A DNA stretch of 58,406 nt, taken from NCBI GenBank assembly GCA_964385405.1, contig CAYLOT010000015.1, positions 1 to 58,406 of the forward strand, given 5' to 3'. Shown here piece after piece: positions 44,210 through 53,690 of this stretch. A model generated the notes under the pieces. The model did no database searches. It was not told where the DNA came from and worked only from the letters and a program-made list of their open reading frames with translations. Position numbers and translations under genes: made by a program. The number at the start of each line of letters is the position of its first letter. Positions within the stretch are counted from its first letter, which is position 1. Source of the DNA: CAIZGX01 sp964385405. Its GTDB lineage: Bacteria; Bacteroidota; Bacteroidia; Flavobacteriales_D; Sanyastnellaceae.

Positions 44210-45994
44210 ATGAAACGTATTTTAAGTCTTCTGATTCTGGCTTTGTGCATAAAAGCTTCAATGTATGCACAAGTTGATTTGCCAAGGAATTTAACGCCTG
44301 CTGAAATTGAACAAATTTCGCACGGCGATTTTTCTATTTTAAATTCAGATAGAGGAATTGAGTCTCCGCCTCCGTTTCAAAACATTCGCGCGATGGCAGA
44401 ATGGGAGGAGATTCAATGTTTAACAATCTCTTGGATATCTTATCCTTCTATTTTAAAACAGATTGTTGCTGCAGCGCGCACTCAAACGCTGGTAGTTATT
44501 TTGTCTGAAGACGTTCAAGCAACACAGAATTATTTGTACAGCAATTCAGGAGGTCCGGCGTTTACAAACATGGATAATGTAATAATACTTCCTGCTAATT
44601 ATGATTCGGTTTGGATGCGCGACTACGGCGCAAACACCGTTTATGGAAACGAGGTGGAAGATTTGTTTTTGGTAGACTGGATTTACAACAGGCCAACACG
44701 TCCGAACGACAATGCTTCACCGCAATACGTTGCTGATTACTTGGGATTGGATTTATATACAACCACTGCTGCTCCAGATGACTTGGTGAATACAGGAGGA
44801 AACTGGATGAGCGATGGCTTTGGTACCGCCATTGTTTCTGAGTTAGTTCTTGAAGAGAATGCTGCAGGCAACCAGTACGGTGTTACGGCAAAAACAGAAG
44901 CCGAAATTGACGCAATTACCGAGAATTATCTTGGCGTGGACAGATACATTAAAATGCCAGTACTTCCTTACGATGGTATTCATCACGTAGACATGCACAT
45001 GAAACTATTGGATGAGCAAACGTTGTTGGTTGGGGAGTACCCTGACGGTATTTCAGACGGCCCTCAAATCAATGCGAACATGGATTATGTTGTTTCTAAC
45101 TTTATGAATAAATGGGGGGAGCCATATAAGACTATTCGCATTCCAATGCCTCCAAGTGTTGCCGGAAATTGGCCGAGTTCAAATCCGCCTGCATCTTACC
45201 GCACCTACACAAATGCAGTCTTCGTAAATAAAATGGTTATCCTTCCAATTTATCGCGAGCAGTATGATACAACAGCTTTGCGTATTTGGCAAGAGGCTTT
45301 GCCTGGATATCAGATTGTAGGTATCGACTGCGACAATCAACCAGAAAATATTATTTCGGCGAGTGGAGCAATACACTGCATAACGCACAGCGTTGGTGTT
45401 CAGAACCCTCTTTTAATCAGCCACAATCCCCTTCCAGATACAGATAACACAACTACGCCTTATTCAGTAGTGGCATACATGAATCACCGCGATGGAATAG
45501 CTGCGGGAAGATTGTATTGGAAGACTTCTCTTACCGGTGCATACAATTTGGTTGATATGTCTAGCATTGGAAGTAACAATTGGGAAGGGTTTATTCCTGC
45601 TCAACCTGCAGGTACCCGCATATATTATTATGTAGAAGGTGAGGCAACAACGGGAAAGGTATTGCAACGTCCAATGGCTGCACCTGAAGGTTATTGGAGT
45701 TTCGATGTTTTAAGTTCAAATAGCATAAACGAAGAGGCATTTAGCTTTTCGAGAATTTATCCGAATCCGGCAAGTGAAATTACCTGTGTTGAATTTAATG
45801 TACGTGCCTCTCAGAAAGCACAAGCGTTTGTTGTTGACATGCAAGGTCGTCGCGTGAAGGAAATTTATTCAGGAGTGCTTTCACCGGAACAATCGAAAGT
45901 GTTTTTCAATGCGAGTGATTTAGTGGCAGGTGTATACGCGGTTCAATTAATCACAGATAAAGGCGCGTATCGTCTTCCATTTATTGTTAAGTAA
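44210..45994 (+). CDS. Secreted peptidylarginine deiminase-like protein (PPAD/agmatine deiminase fold) with T9SS signal
   Basis: 594 residues. Signal peptide (1-20), then the PAD_porph / agmatine-deiminase domain (about 58-415). Catalytic residues align with those of Porphyromonas gingivalis PPAD: D138 in WMRDYG, H259 and D261 in HHVDMH, and C390 in GAIHCITH. The YNRPTRPND segment resembles the YNRPRPND segment whose arginines bind the substrate carboxylate in PPAD, although one residue is inserted. An Ig-like domain (about 420-500) and a type A T9SS signal (IYPNPASEITCVEF ... GVYAVQLITD) follow, the same order as in PPAD. It is predicted to convert arginine to citrulline in peptides outside the cell; agmatine as substrate is the alternative. 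Coupled to the next gene (TAATG). Confidence 0.87.
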   Translation: MKRILSLLILALCIKASMYAQVDLPRNLTPAEIEQISHGDFSILNSDRGIESPPPFQNIRAMAEWEEIQCLTISWISYPSILKQIVAAARTQTLVVILSEDVQATQNYLYSNSGGPAFTNMDNVIILPANYDSVWMRDYGANTVYGNEVEDLFLVDWIYNRPTRPNDNASPQYVADYLGLDLYTTTAAPDDLVNTGGNWMSDGFGTAIVSELVLEENAAGNQYGVTAKTEAEIDAITENYLGVDRYIKMPVLPYDGIHHVDMHMKLLDEQTLLVGEYPDGISDGPQINANMDYVVSNFMNKWGEPYKTIRIPMPPSVAGNWPSSNPPASYRTYTNAVFVNKMVILPIYREQYDTTALRIWQEALPGYQIVGIDCDNQPENIISASGAIHCITHSVGVQNPLLISHNPLPDTDNTTTPYSVVAYMNHRDGIAAGRLYWKTSLTGAYNLVDMSSIGSNNWEGFIPAQPAGTRIYYYVEGEATTGKVLQRPMAAPEGYWSFDVLSSNSINEEAFSFSRIYPNPASEITCVEFNVRASQKAQAFVVDMQGRRVKEIYSGVLSPEQSKVFFNASDLVAGVYAVQLITDKGAYRLPFIVK

Positions 45995-46989
45995 TGTCGA
46001 GTAATAGAAGAAAGTTTTTAGGTCAGCTTGCCGCAACAGGAGCATTATTGGGATTGTCTCCAGCGATGTTTTCATTCAGTGAAAAAAAGAAGAGGCCTGC
46101 AGAAAAGGCACGCTACACCAAGGGATTGGTTCTATCAACCTGGGATCATGGTATTGCCGCGAACGATGCGGCTATGGATGCTTTAAAGAAGGGTGGAAAC
46201 GCCTTGGACATGGCGGAAAAAGGAGTTTGGAAAACAGAGTCTGATTTAACAAACTTGAGTGTTGGATTGGGTGGATTACCCGATAGAGAAGGAAGAACGA
46301 CACTAGATGCATGTATCATGGATTGGCAGCATAAAGTAGGTTCTGTCGCATTTGTGCAAGGATTCGAACACCCAATTTCTATTGCACGCGCGGTCTTGGA
46401 AAAGACTCCTCATGCCATGATTGTAGGAAAAGGAGCAGAGCAATTTGCTTTGGAACAAGGATTCAAGCACAGCGATTATACAAATCCAGAGGCGCAGAAG
46501 GCATGGAAAGAATGGTTGAAGACGTCAGAGTATAAGCCAATTATAAATATTGAAAATCACGATACCATTGGTTTGCTTGCCATGGATTATGAAGGCAGAA
46601 TTTCGGGAGCTTGCACCACAAGTGGGCTTTCATACAAGATGCACGGAAGGGTGGGCGATAGTCCAATTATTGGTGCCGGTTTATACATTGATAACGAAAT
46701 TGGAGGAGCAACATGCACAGGTCTTGGTGAAACGGTTATTCGCTCTTGCACATCGTTTTTAGTGGTTGAATTGATGCGTCAAGGTGCAACCGCACAAGAG
46801 GCGTGCGAAGAAGCTATTGCGCGATTGAAAGCGAACAACGCATTTATGAAAGATGAATTTCAGGTTGGGGTTCTTGCTGTTGACAAAGCCGGAGAGATTG
46901 GCGGCTTTGGTCTTAGAAGCGGATTCACATACGCCTTGTGTAAAGACGGTAAGAATGAAATGAATACCGCCGGATCTTTGATTCGTTAA
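45994..46989 (+). CDS. Tat-exported glycosylasparaginase (N4-(beta-N-acetylglucosaminyl)-L-asparaginase)
   Basis: 331 residues. N-terminal twin-arginine signal NRRKFL followed by a hydrophobic stretch (about 10-28). Ntn-hydrolase of the asparaginase T2 family: autocleavage and nucleophile T191 in NHDTIGLLAMD, with the RVGDSPIIGAGLYID and GATCTGLGE motifs lining the active site. Family members release Asn from GlcNAc-Asn; isoaspartyl peptidase is the alternative, but NHDTIG favours glycosylasparaginase. Start codon overlaps the stop of the deiminase gene by one base. The 3' end overlaps holA by four bases. Confidence 0.92.
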   Translation: MSSNRRKFLGQLAATGALLGLSPAMFSFSEKKKRPAEKARYTKGLVLSTWDHGIAANDAAMDALKKGGNALDMAEKGVWKTESDLTNLSVGLGGLPDREGRTTLDACIMDWQHKVGSVAFVQGFEHPISIARAVLEKTPHAMIVGKGAEQFALEQGFKHSDYTNPEAQKAWKEWLKTSEYKPIINIENHDTIGLLAMDYEGRISGACTTSGLSYKMHGRVGDSPIIGAGLYIDNEIGGATCTGLGETVIRSCTSFLVVELMRQGATAQEACEEAIARLKANNAFMKDEFQVGVLAVDKAGEIGGFGLRSGFTYALCKDGKNEMNTAGSLIR

Positions 46990-47996
46990 TGTAGAATTTT
47001 AAAAATCAGCTCACGCATAATGTCGCCGTGCGACATGCTGCTTCCTTTCAGTCCTTTCAGCTGTTCATCTGCGTCTCGGAAATACTTGATAATGCGCTCC
47101 GATTTTCCTGGAGAATAATTCTTCTCTCCTTCTTTGAAGTTCTGTGCAGCGTAATAATTCACGCCAAGCTCTTTGTAGGCTTCGTCTTTGTTGGAACTGT
47201 TTTGAATTACGCAAAGCTTGGCAAAGAAGCCATACAACGCAGGAATAATCTGAAACAACGGATGGTCTTTCGGATTTTTTTCGAAGAAATTAATAATCTG
47301 ATTGGCTTTGAGTACATCTTTACGGATGAGCGCCGTTTGCAATTCCCAAACGTTATAGTCCTTTGAAATTCCGATGTGGTCTTGAATAACCTGAGTAGTT
47401 ATTTCATCGCCTTGATTTAAAACAATGCTGAGTTTTGAAATCTCATTCGTGAGTTTGTGAAGGTCAGAACCTAAATAGTCTGCAAGCAATTGCGTGGCAG
47501 TTCCTCGAATGGTAAGGCCTTGGTCTTTCGCAATGTTCTGAACCCACGTTGGGAGTTGATTTTCTTTGATGGGTGCAGATTCAAAAGTCTTTGCCTTTGC
47601 TTTCAATGTTTTGAAAAGCGAAGATCTTCCGTCTACTTTTCCATTCTTGTAGCAAAAGGCAAGCACTGTGCTTTGAGTTGGTGCGTCGAGGTAATTCAAC
47701 AAGCATTTGTAGAGCTCTTCTTTCTTCCAACATTTTAAATCTTGCGCCTCGCGAACAATGATGACTTGTTTGTTTCCCATCATTGGGAAACTTTTAGCCA
47801 TGGATACAATGGATTCTAAGTTTGAATCTTTTCCGTAACAAACGGTAAGGCCGAAGGCCTTTTCACTTTCATCGAGAATTTTATTCTCAATAGCATCGGC
47901 TATAAGATCAATGAAGAATGCTTCCTCGCCGTGCAATAGGTAGACAGGGGCTGCATTGCCCATTTGAATGTCACGAATGATAAGCGAGTGTTCCAT
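46986..47996 (-). CDS. holA: DNA polymerase III subunit delta
   Basis: Clamp-loader delta subunit. 336 residues from the ATG at 47994-47996 (an upstream TTG at 48005 is rejected). PVYLLHGEEAFFIDLIADAI, NKQVIIVREAQDL and LADYLGSDLHKLTNEISKL are the family motifs. It is divergent from a lone HsdR_N protein, a common neighbourhood in Bacteroidota. Confidence 0.93.
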   Translation of the reverse strand: MEHSLIIRDIQMGNAAPVYLLHGEEAFFIDLIADAIENKILDESEKAFGLTVCYGKDSNLESIVSMAKSFPMMGNKQVIIVREAQDLKCWKKEELYKCLLNYLDAPTQSTVLAFCYKNGKVDGRSSLFKTLKAKAKTFESAPIKENQLPTWVQNIAKDQGLTIRGTATQLLADYLGSDLHKLTNEISKLSIVLNQGDEITTQVIQDHIGISKDYNVWELQTALIRKDVLKANQIINFFEKNPKDHPLFQIIPALYGFFAKLCVIQNSSNKDEAYKELGVNYYAAQNFKEGEKNYSPGKSERIIKYFRDADEQLKGLKGSSMSHGDIMRELIFKILH

Positions 47997-48080
47997 GTCT
48001 TGCAAATATCGGCAATAGTAATGCTGTGGTACAACATTTCAATCTTGGAAATTATACACTAATTTGCACAACCTAATTAT

Positions 48081-48530
48081 ATGCTCAACTTCCAATTTCC
48101 TTCATACACATTCCGCATTCGAGGAGAAGCTTCGCGCGAGGTTTGGGATATTGTTCGTAACAAGTGGGTAGCTTTAACTCCAGAAGAATTTGTTCGTCAA
48201 CATGCTATTCATTTTTTTGTGAACGATTTGAATTTCCCGAAAGGAAGGGTCGGAGTGGAGACCGAAGTTGTTTTTCACGGAATGAAACGAAGAGCTGATT
48301 TGGTGCTATATACCAGAGAGGCATCTCCTCTCATGATTGCAGAGTTCAAAGCACCAACCGTGAAAATAGATGAAGCGGTGCTAAGCCAAACACTTCGTTA
48401 TAACTCGGCGCTGAAGGCACCCTGGTTGTTTATATCGAACGGACATGAGCACGCGCTCTGTGAGTTGAATGTTGAATCGGGAACTGGCAAATGGCACAAT
48501 GAGACTTCCGAATGGAAGTTTGTAATTTGA
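48081..48530 (+). CDS. Type I restriction HsdR N-terminal domain protein (HSDR_N_2), stand-alone
   Basis: 149 residues. PD-(D/E)xK nuclease fold: RADLVLYTRE and MIAEFKAP give the Asp and the Glu-x-Lys pair. It corresponds only to the N-terminal nuclease module of HsdR, with no helicase, HsdM or HsdS in the window. The linkage with holA suggests a housekeeping DNA-processing role instead of restriction (inference). Confidence 0.85.
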   Translation: MLNFQFPSYTFRIRGEASREVWDIVRNKWVALTPEEFVRQHAIHFFVNDLNFPKGRVGVETEVVFHGMKRRADLVLYTREASPLMIAEFKAPTVKIDEAVLSQTLRYNSALKAPWLFISNGHEHALCELNVESGTGKWHNETSEWKFVI

Positions 48531-48532
48531 AG

Positions 48533-49267
48533 TTATTTCTTATTACTGTTGGTTCCGGGAAGATTCACAGTAAAATAAAAACTCCATTTTCCATAATCTT
48601 CATTAATATATTTTCCTCCTGAAAAAAGTGGCTTCGGAAAATAACGCAGTCCAAATGCCAAGGTGCTAAAACTAATTTTTAATGAAGATGCGTATTGCCA
48701 GGGATTGAATCCGCTTGGATTGTTTTCAATACGTTTCAATTTGAGGTCGTCGATTTTTTTTACCCCAACATATCGGCTATTGAAAAAGTAATATCCTTCG
48801 GCCGCCCACTCTATGTAGCTGTTGGTTTGACTGCCTTGTTTAATTAGGTATTTGCGCACACGTATTTGCGCATTTATTGCGTTGGAACTGTATTTCGCTT
48901 TTGTCCAAGAACTGTCTGGCTCAAAAGATTGAACGGGATATTCTGAATTCAATCGTTGTGTTCTGCGGAAATAGCTTGTTCCTAAAACAACGGAAGACAT
49001 TTTTCCAAGATCTTTTTTGTAGGTATATCCGAATGAAAAACTACGTCCTAACTCGAGCTTTTCATTTTTCGCTAGGTGTTTGTTGTTCGGAATGAAACTA
49101 CCAATTTCATAGTAATAGGAAGAGTAATTGTCAATGTTCACTCCTGTTAATTTGTAATCGCGGGTTCGCTTCATTACAGAGTCTACCGTAGATTCAAAGA
49201 GAATGGTCTGTGCCGATATTCCAATCGAGAACAATGCGGCAATGGTCAAGGCGATGGTGTTCTTCAT
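48533..49267 (-). CDS. Outer-membrane beta-barrel-like protein of unknown function
   Basis: 244 residues, signal peptide (1-19). Alternating strands (FSFGYTYKKDLG, SVVLGTSYFRRTQ, ISFSTLAFGLRYF, WSFYFTVNLPG) suggest a small outer-membrane barrel. No family recognised. It overlaps the subtilase gene by four bases (ATGA) and is probably co-transcribed with it. It stops two bases from the HsdR_N gene. Confidence 0.78.
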   Translation of the reverse strand: MKNTIALTIAALFSIGISAQTILFESTVDSVMKRTRDYKLTGVNIDNYSSYYYEIGSFIPNNKHLAKNEKLELGRSFSFGYTYKKDLGKMSSVVLGTSYFRRTQRLNSEYPVQSFEPDSSWTKAKYSSNAINAQIRVRKYLIKQGSQTNSYIEWAAEGYYFFNSRYVGVKKIDDLKLKRIENNPSGFNPWQYASSLKISFSTLAFGLRYFPKPLFSGGKYINEDYGKWSFYFTVNLPGTNSNKK

Positions 49268-50913
49268 TGCTCCTCGGGAATGGGTATTTCGAAGAATTCA
49301 CGATCATAAACCACTCGAAGTTTACAGCCTTTGTATTCTCCTGAAGGCACTGATGCAATGACCTTATTCAGCGGACGAGCAACCGTATACTTAAAAACTT
49401 CTCCTGTGGATTTTACAAATTGAATGAAGGCAACGGGCGAGGAGTATTCCTCAGGAACTTCTTCACCGTCGATTCGAGAAATGGTGAGGAGACTGTTGCA
49501 ATTCAAGGAATCTATTTGGTTGAATTGAACCGAATAAACATTCGGTTCAACTTCGTGATCAAAGAAGAAATAACCCGCTTTCGGTATTCCGAATCCGTGT
49601 GCATAGTCGAAATACGGATAGAGTGATCCACTTTTTCTTATTTCAGACCACAGTTTCTCAGCGCTCCAGTCGGGGTGAAGTTGACGAATGCAGGCGGCAA
49701 ATCCGCATATCAAAGGTGTTGCGAAAGATGTACCCTGAATGTGTTTGAAGTTTTTACCATCTGGATAGATAAGTTCACCGGGCGCGCACACATCGGGCTT
49801 TAGTCTGCCATCTGCTGTAGGTCCTACTGAGCTAAAACTTGAGATGTATCCTGTTTTTGGGTCTACAGAACCAACAGTTAAAATCCGCTCTGCATCGGCA
49901 GGAGCACCAATTATTTCCCATCCGTTTTGCAATTCATTTCCGGCAGCATTCACAACTAAAATTCCCTTGTCCATAGCCGTATTTGCCGCAATACTTATTT
50001 TGCAAGTTCTTCCATTTAAATCTTTTCTCTCGTATAATTGGTTGGTGAAACTAAGTGAAGAATTCACCAAGCTAGCCCCCTGTTCGTCGGCCCATTCCAA
50101 TGCTTGAATCCATTGCACGTCGTTCAAGAATCGAAAGAATCCCATGTTCGGAGTAACACGTGCAAGTAAAAACTTAGCTTCCGAGGCCAAGCCGTATTGA
50201 ATGGAATCTGTTCTCCCTGCTAAAAAAGTAAGTACCTCGGTTCCGTGTTCTGAATGAGAATAAACCGAAGAAGTTTTCTTTAAAAAATCTTTAGTGGCAA
50301 TAATTTGATTGTTTTCAAACAAGTGGTTCAATTGATCAGCATTATCGGCATCTGTAAATCCGGCATCGAAAACGGCAACAATTGTGTTTTTACCAAACAA
50401 CTCCCGTTCGTTGAATTGATTAGGTTCAAGTAAGTCAAGTTGCGATTTAGCTTCTTTTACTTGGTAATCGGAATTTTCTGAGGGTAAATAGGTTGTAATT
50501 GGAAGTTCTGCGATTAGTGCAGATTGAAGGTCAAGGAATTCAACCTCATGAACGAATGGCAGCGCTGCTATGTTGTTCCAATTAGTTTCTGTTGCACGAA
50601 CAATCAATGCATTCAGCCATCGACTTGTTCCAAAGCAGCTGTCGGAATACTGTTCTATAATTGAAATGTAATCTTCATGAACAGGTACATCGCGTTCATC
50701 CCAAGGGATGTTTTGAATGAATCGGCGTTCGATAGCTGCCGCGGTAAAATTGTTTTGAAAAGAATCGTCATGAACTCCTTTGTCCTTAAAAAACACATAC
50801 CCCCATTGCTGTGCGCAAACGGTATTCGAGTACACCAGCAAAAATGCTAGTCCAAGAAAAATTGGAATAGCCTTATTCCGATTAATTTTGTTCGAATTGA
50901 AAATAGAATTCAT
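49264..50913 (-). CDS. S8 family (subtilisin-like) serine protease, exported
   Basis: 549 residues. Signal peptide (about 15-34), then a propeptide-like region (35-160). Catalytic triad D183 (VAVFDAGFTD), H223 (SEHGTEV) and S396 (GTSFATP), with oxyanion N326 (AAGN). The C-terminal about 90 residues are beta-rich but carry no recognisable T9SS signal. The start codon lies two bases from that of the divergent threonine aldolase; no other Met precedes the signal peptide, so this start is firm. Confidence 0.93.
   Translation of the reverse strand: MNSIFNSNKINRNKAIPIFLGLAFLLVYSNTVCAQQWGYVFFKDKGVHDDSFQNNFTAAAIERRFIQNIPWDERDVPVHEDYISIIEQYSDSCFGTSRWLNALIVRATETNWNNIAALPFVHEVEFLDLQSALIAELPITTYLPSENSDYQVKEAKSQLDLLEPNQFNERELFGKNTIVAVFDAGFTDADNADQLNHLFENNQIIATKDFLKKTSSVYSHSEHGTEVLTFLAGRTDSIQYGLASEAKFLLARVTPNMGFFRFLNDVQWIQALEWADEQGASLVNSSLSFTNQLYERKDLNGRTCKISIAANTAMDKGILVVNAAGNELQNGWEIIGAPADAERILTVGSVDPKTGYISSFSSVGPTADGRLKPDVCAPGELIYPDGKNFKHIQGTSFATPLICGFAACIRQLHPDWSAEKLWSEIRKSGSLYPYFDYAHGFGIPKAGYFFFDHEVEPNVYSVQFNQIDSLNCNSLLTISRIDGEEVPEEYSSPVAFIQFVKSTGEVFKYTVARPLNKVIASVPSGEYKGCKLRVVYDREFFEIPIPEEQ
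50862..50890 (+). promoter_or_regulatory. Promoter of the threonine aldolase gene, inside the subtilase gene
   Basis: TTG (50862-50864), an 18-base spacer and TAATTTTG (50883-50890) fit the Bacteroidota promoter consensus. The -7 box lies 25 bases before the aldolase ATG and within the signal-peptide codons of the divergent subtilase. Confidence 0.55.
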
Positions 50914-50915
50914 CT

Positions 50916-51962
50916 ATGGCGAATATAATTGATTTACGCAGCGATACCTTCACTCTTCCTTCAGACGAAATGAGAAAAGCAATGTTCGAAGCGCGTGTAG
51001 GAGACGATGTGTTTGGAGAAGATCCAACAGTGAATGAACTGGAAGCGTACGCGGCTGATTTATTTGGTATGGAAGCCGCTTTGTTTTGCACGAGCGGAAC
51101 ACAATCCAATCAGATTGCAATTAATGTGCATACACGTCCGGGAGATGAGGTCATATGCAGCAATCTCGCTCACGTATACATTTACGAAGGCGGAGGAATT
51201 GCATTGAATAGCGGAAGTTCTGTGAGATTGATCGAAGGTCCGCGTGGCATGTTCACAGCAGAACAGGTAAAGGCAAACATTAACAACAGAGCCGATGTTC
51301 ACTTGCCAAACACCTCATTGGTATGTACGGAAGATACCGTAAACAAAGGGGGAGGAGCCATTTGGGATTTCAATGAAATCTTGAAAATTCAAGAAGTGTG
51401 TAAAGCGAATGGTATGGCTTTGCATTGTGACGGTGCACGGTTGTTCAACGCGTTAGAAGAAACAAAAATGAGCCCTGCCGATTATGCCAAGGCTTATGAT
51501 TCCATAAGCGTTTGCTTAAGCAAGGGACTTTCGGCTCCGGTTGGAAGTTTCTTAGTAGGATCGAAAGAGTTTATCTTGAAAGCACGCCGCCGCAGAAAGA
51601 GTATGGGTGGTGGAATGCGTCAAGCGGGATTCCTCGCTGCAGCGGGTCTTCATGCTATGAAGATAGAGCGTTTCCGTTTGCATGAAGACCATGCGCATGC
51701 GAAAGCAATTGGAAGTGTTTTAAGTTCAGTTTCTTATTGCGCCGAGATTATGCCGGTTGAAACGAACATTGTGATCTGGAGACCAACAAGTAATTCTTCA
51801 GCAGAAATGATTGAAAAGTTGAATGCTCTTGGAATTAAATGCTTCCCATTCGGCCCTCACTGGATTCGTTTTGTATTTCATAGAAATGTCACTTCAGGCC
51901 AAGTTCAGGAACTGATAGAGAAACTTCAGGGGTTGCAATTAAACGAAGGATTTACTCAATAA
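50916..51962 (+). CDS. Low-specificity L-threonine aldolase
   Basis: PLP enzyme cleaving threonine/allo-threonine to glycine and acetaldehyde. 348 residues. DLRSDTFT at the N terminus, GDDVFGEDPTVN, HCDGARLFNA and Schiff-base lysine K203 in CLSKGLSAPVGS; all are hallmarks of the beta-eliminating lyase / Gly1 family. The 3' end overlaps the convergent T9SS protein gene by 11 bases. Confidence 0.94.
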   Translation: MANIIDLRSDTFTLPSDEMRKAMFEARVGDDVFGEDPTVNELEAYAADLFGMEAALFCTSGTQSNQIAINVHTRPGDEVICSNLAHVYIYEGGGIALNSGSSVRLIEGPRGMFTAEQVKANINNRADVHLPNTSLVCTEDTVNKGGGAIWDFNEILKIQEVCKANGMALHCDGARLFNALEETKMSPADYAKAYDSISVCLSKGLSAPVGSFLVGSKEFILKARRRRKSMGGGMRQAGFLAAAGLHAMKIERFRLHEDHAHAKAIGSVLSSVSYCAEIMPVETNIVIWRPTSNSSAEMIEKLNALGIKCFPFGPHWIRFVFHRNVTSGQVQELIEKLQGLQLNEGFTQ

Positions 51963-53589
51963 CAAGACTCCTCTGAAGCTGAATGTCTTCAGCAATGATG
52001 CGCAAAGAATAAACGCCCGCAGGAACAGTTACATTCACCAAAGTTGAAGTGCTTCCTGATGAAATTCTTTCCGAATGAAGTAATTTTCCAGAGATGTCAT
52101 ACATGCTCCATGATGCGTTTTTCAAAACGTCGTGACTGATGGTGAATAACCCGTTAGAAGGATTTGGAAAAATATTTATAGAAGCCAATTCCATTTCTTC
52201 AATGCCAACACAATCGGTTATTGTGAATGAGTACGGATAGGTACATTCGTTATCGTCCGTGATGACCATATTGTAGGTTCCTGTTCCAATTCCGGTTAAT
52301 GGATTAGCTGCTGCAAGAGGTGTTCCTGTGCCGTCTGTCCATGAAAATTCATAAGGTCCTGTTGCTCCGGCAACATTCACTTCAATGGCAGCATCGTTAT
52401 TTACATCACAGCTCGGAAGTATAATATTGGTCGTAACCATCCAAGGTTCAGGCTGAACTATATCGAATGTTTGTGTGTGCACTTCACCACAGCCTGTTGT
52501 GGCGGTTAATGTATAGGTGCCGGGATCAACGTTTTGTAAATATTGATCATTGGAGGTGTAACCAAAGGGGCCCGTCCAAACCGATGTGAAATTTGCGCCG
52601 GCGCCAGTGCTGTATGGATAAACACTTCCATCGCCAGTTTCTCCTTTGTTTAAAGGACAAGAAACCCCATTCACCAAAGCATCCCATGAGATAGAGCTGC
52701 TGTAGGTGTGCACCGACAATTCCATTTCACCAACATCGCCCTCCCAACCATCGAGTTGAATAAGGTAGAGTTGGCCTGCTTCAAGGCATGAGGTATACGT
52801 TTGAGAAGCATAATATTCGCCGGCAGAGCATCCGCCAAACATGTCGTCGTTAGAACTAACCAGTTCAAAGGTCGAGAAATCCGAACAATCGGTTACTTTG
52901 TAGATTGCAATTTGTGTGTCTGTGCTTGTTCCCGGATTGCAGGTAGTAATTTCGAATGAAGTTGAATTTGTTGTTGGAATAAATTTCGCCCAAATAGAAT
53001 TTGTCGAATTTCCTTCACACCAAAAACCATAAACGCCGCAGTCAACACCTGCTGGTGCTATTTCTCCAAAACCGGCTATCGCATCGGTGTTATTTAAAAG
53101 CAAAGAAGGACCGTCTGCAGTGATTTCAATAGCGCTACAAGGACTGTCATAAGCCGGAGCGGTGCTTACTCCGATTGTAAACGTCCAGACATTGCCATTG
53201 CCTCCGCCAGAATAAACGTGTGTTAGTGCGCCGTTTTCAAATACTTCAATTACCAAACCTCCGTCACCGTATGAATCTACATAAACCAATTCGTAATCAT
53301 AGCCTGTTACCAAACAAAATGGACCTTCAGTAATTGTCGAGTTATTTGCGTAGCCATTTGGGCTATTGTCGGCTTCAGTTCCTGCACATCCCACATTTAA
53401 ATTTGCCCCTTCAGCAATCGGCAGGTCCGTACAGCCTGTTCCGGCTACATTTAATTGCCAATAATTCTCATATGCCCAATCATCGGTGTGCATTACAAAA
53501 GTTACAGAAGTCTCTCCAGCTGCACATTGCGCTAGGCTATTCAATACAAAAAGGAATGCAAATGACGAGGCAAGAATAAACGATTTCAT
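51952..53589 (-). CDS. Secreted multidomain protein with T9SS type A signal
   Basis: 545 residues. Signal peptide (1-20). Residues about 25-145 are a Cys-containing beta domain with DSYGDGG; about 150-305 is a beta-sandwich of the kind with YKVTDCSDFSTF and SSNDDMFGGC, often annotated as a pre-peptidase or choice-of-anchor-like domain; about 310-455 contains SprB-like strands (GTYTLTATTGCGEVHTQTFDI, GTYNMVITDDNECTYPYSFTI). The C-terminal signal (INIFPNPSNGLFTIS ... GVYSLRIIAED) directs T9SS export. No catalytic motif seen. Confidence 0.9.
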   Translation of the reverse strand: MKSFILASSFAFLFVLNSLAQCAAGETSVTFVMHTDDWAYENYWQLNVAGTGCTDLPIAEGANLNVGCAGTEADNSPNGYANNSTITEGPFCLVTGYDYELVYVDSYGDGGLVIEVFENGALTHVYSGGGNGNVWTFTIGVSTAPAYDSPCSAIEITADGPSLLLNNTDAIAGFGEIAPAGVDCGVYGFWCEGNSTNSIWAKFIPTTNSTSFEITTCNPGTSTDTQIAIYKVTDCSDFSTFELVSSNDDMFGGCSAGEYYASQTYTSCLEAGQLYLIQLDGWEGDVGEMELSVHTYSSSISWDALVNGVSCPLNKGETGDGSVYPYSTGAGANFTSVWTGPFGYTSNDQYLQNVDPGTYTLTATTGCGEVHTQTFDIVQPEPWMVTTNIILPSCDVNNDAAIEVNVAGATGPYEFSWTDGTGTPLAAANPLTGIGTGTYNMVITDDNECTYPYSFTITDCVGIEEMELASINIFPNPSNGLFTISHDVLKNASWSMYDISGKLLHSERISSGSTSTLVNVTVPAGVYSLRIIAEDIQLQRSLVIE

Positions 53590-53690
53590 GGCTTAAGGTT
53601 AGGGTATCAAATGTAAGACGAACAGACGAAGTCTGAAAACTAAATGTGGAAAAGACCTTGAAATCAGTCGTTCTGAACTTACTTTGCATC

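Noticed and set aside
48081..48530. Type I restriction-modification system
   Set aside because: Only the small N-terminal nuclease module is present; no HsdM, HsdS or helicase part.
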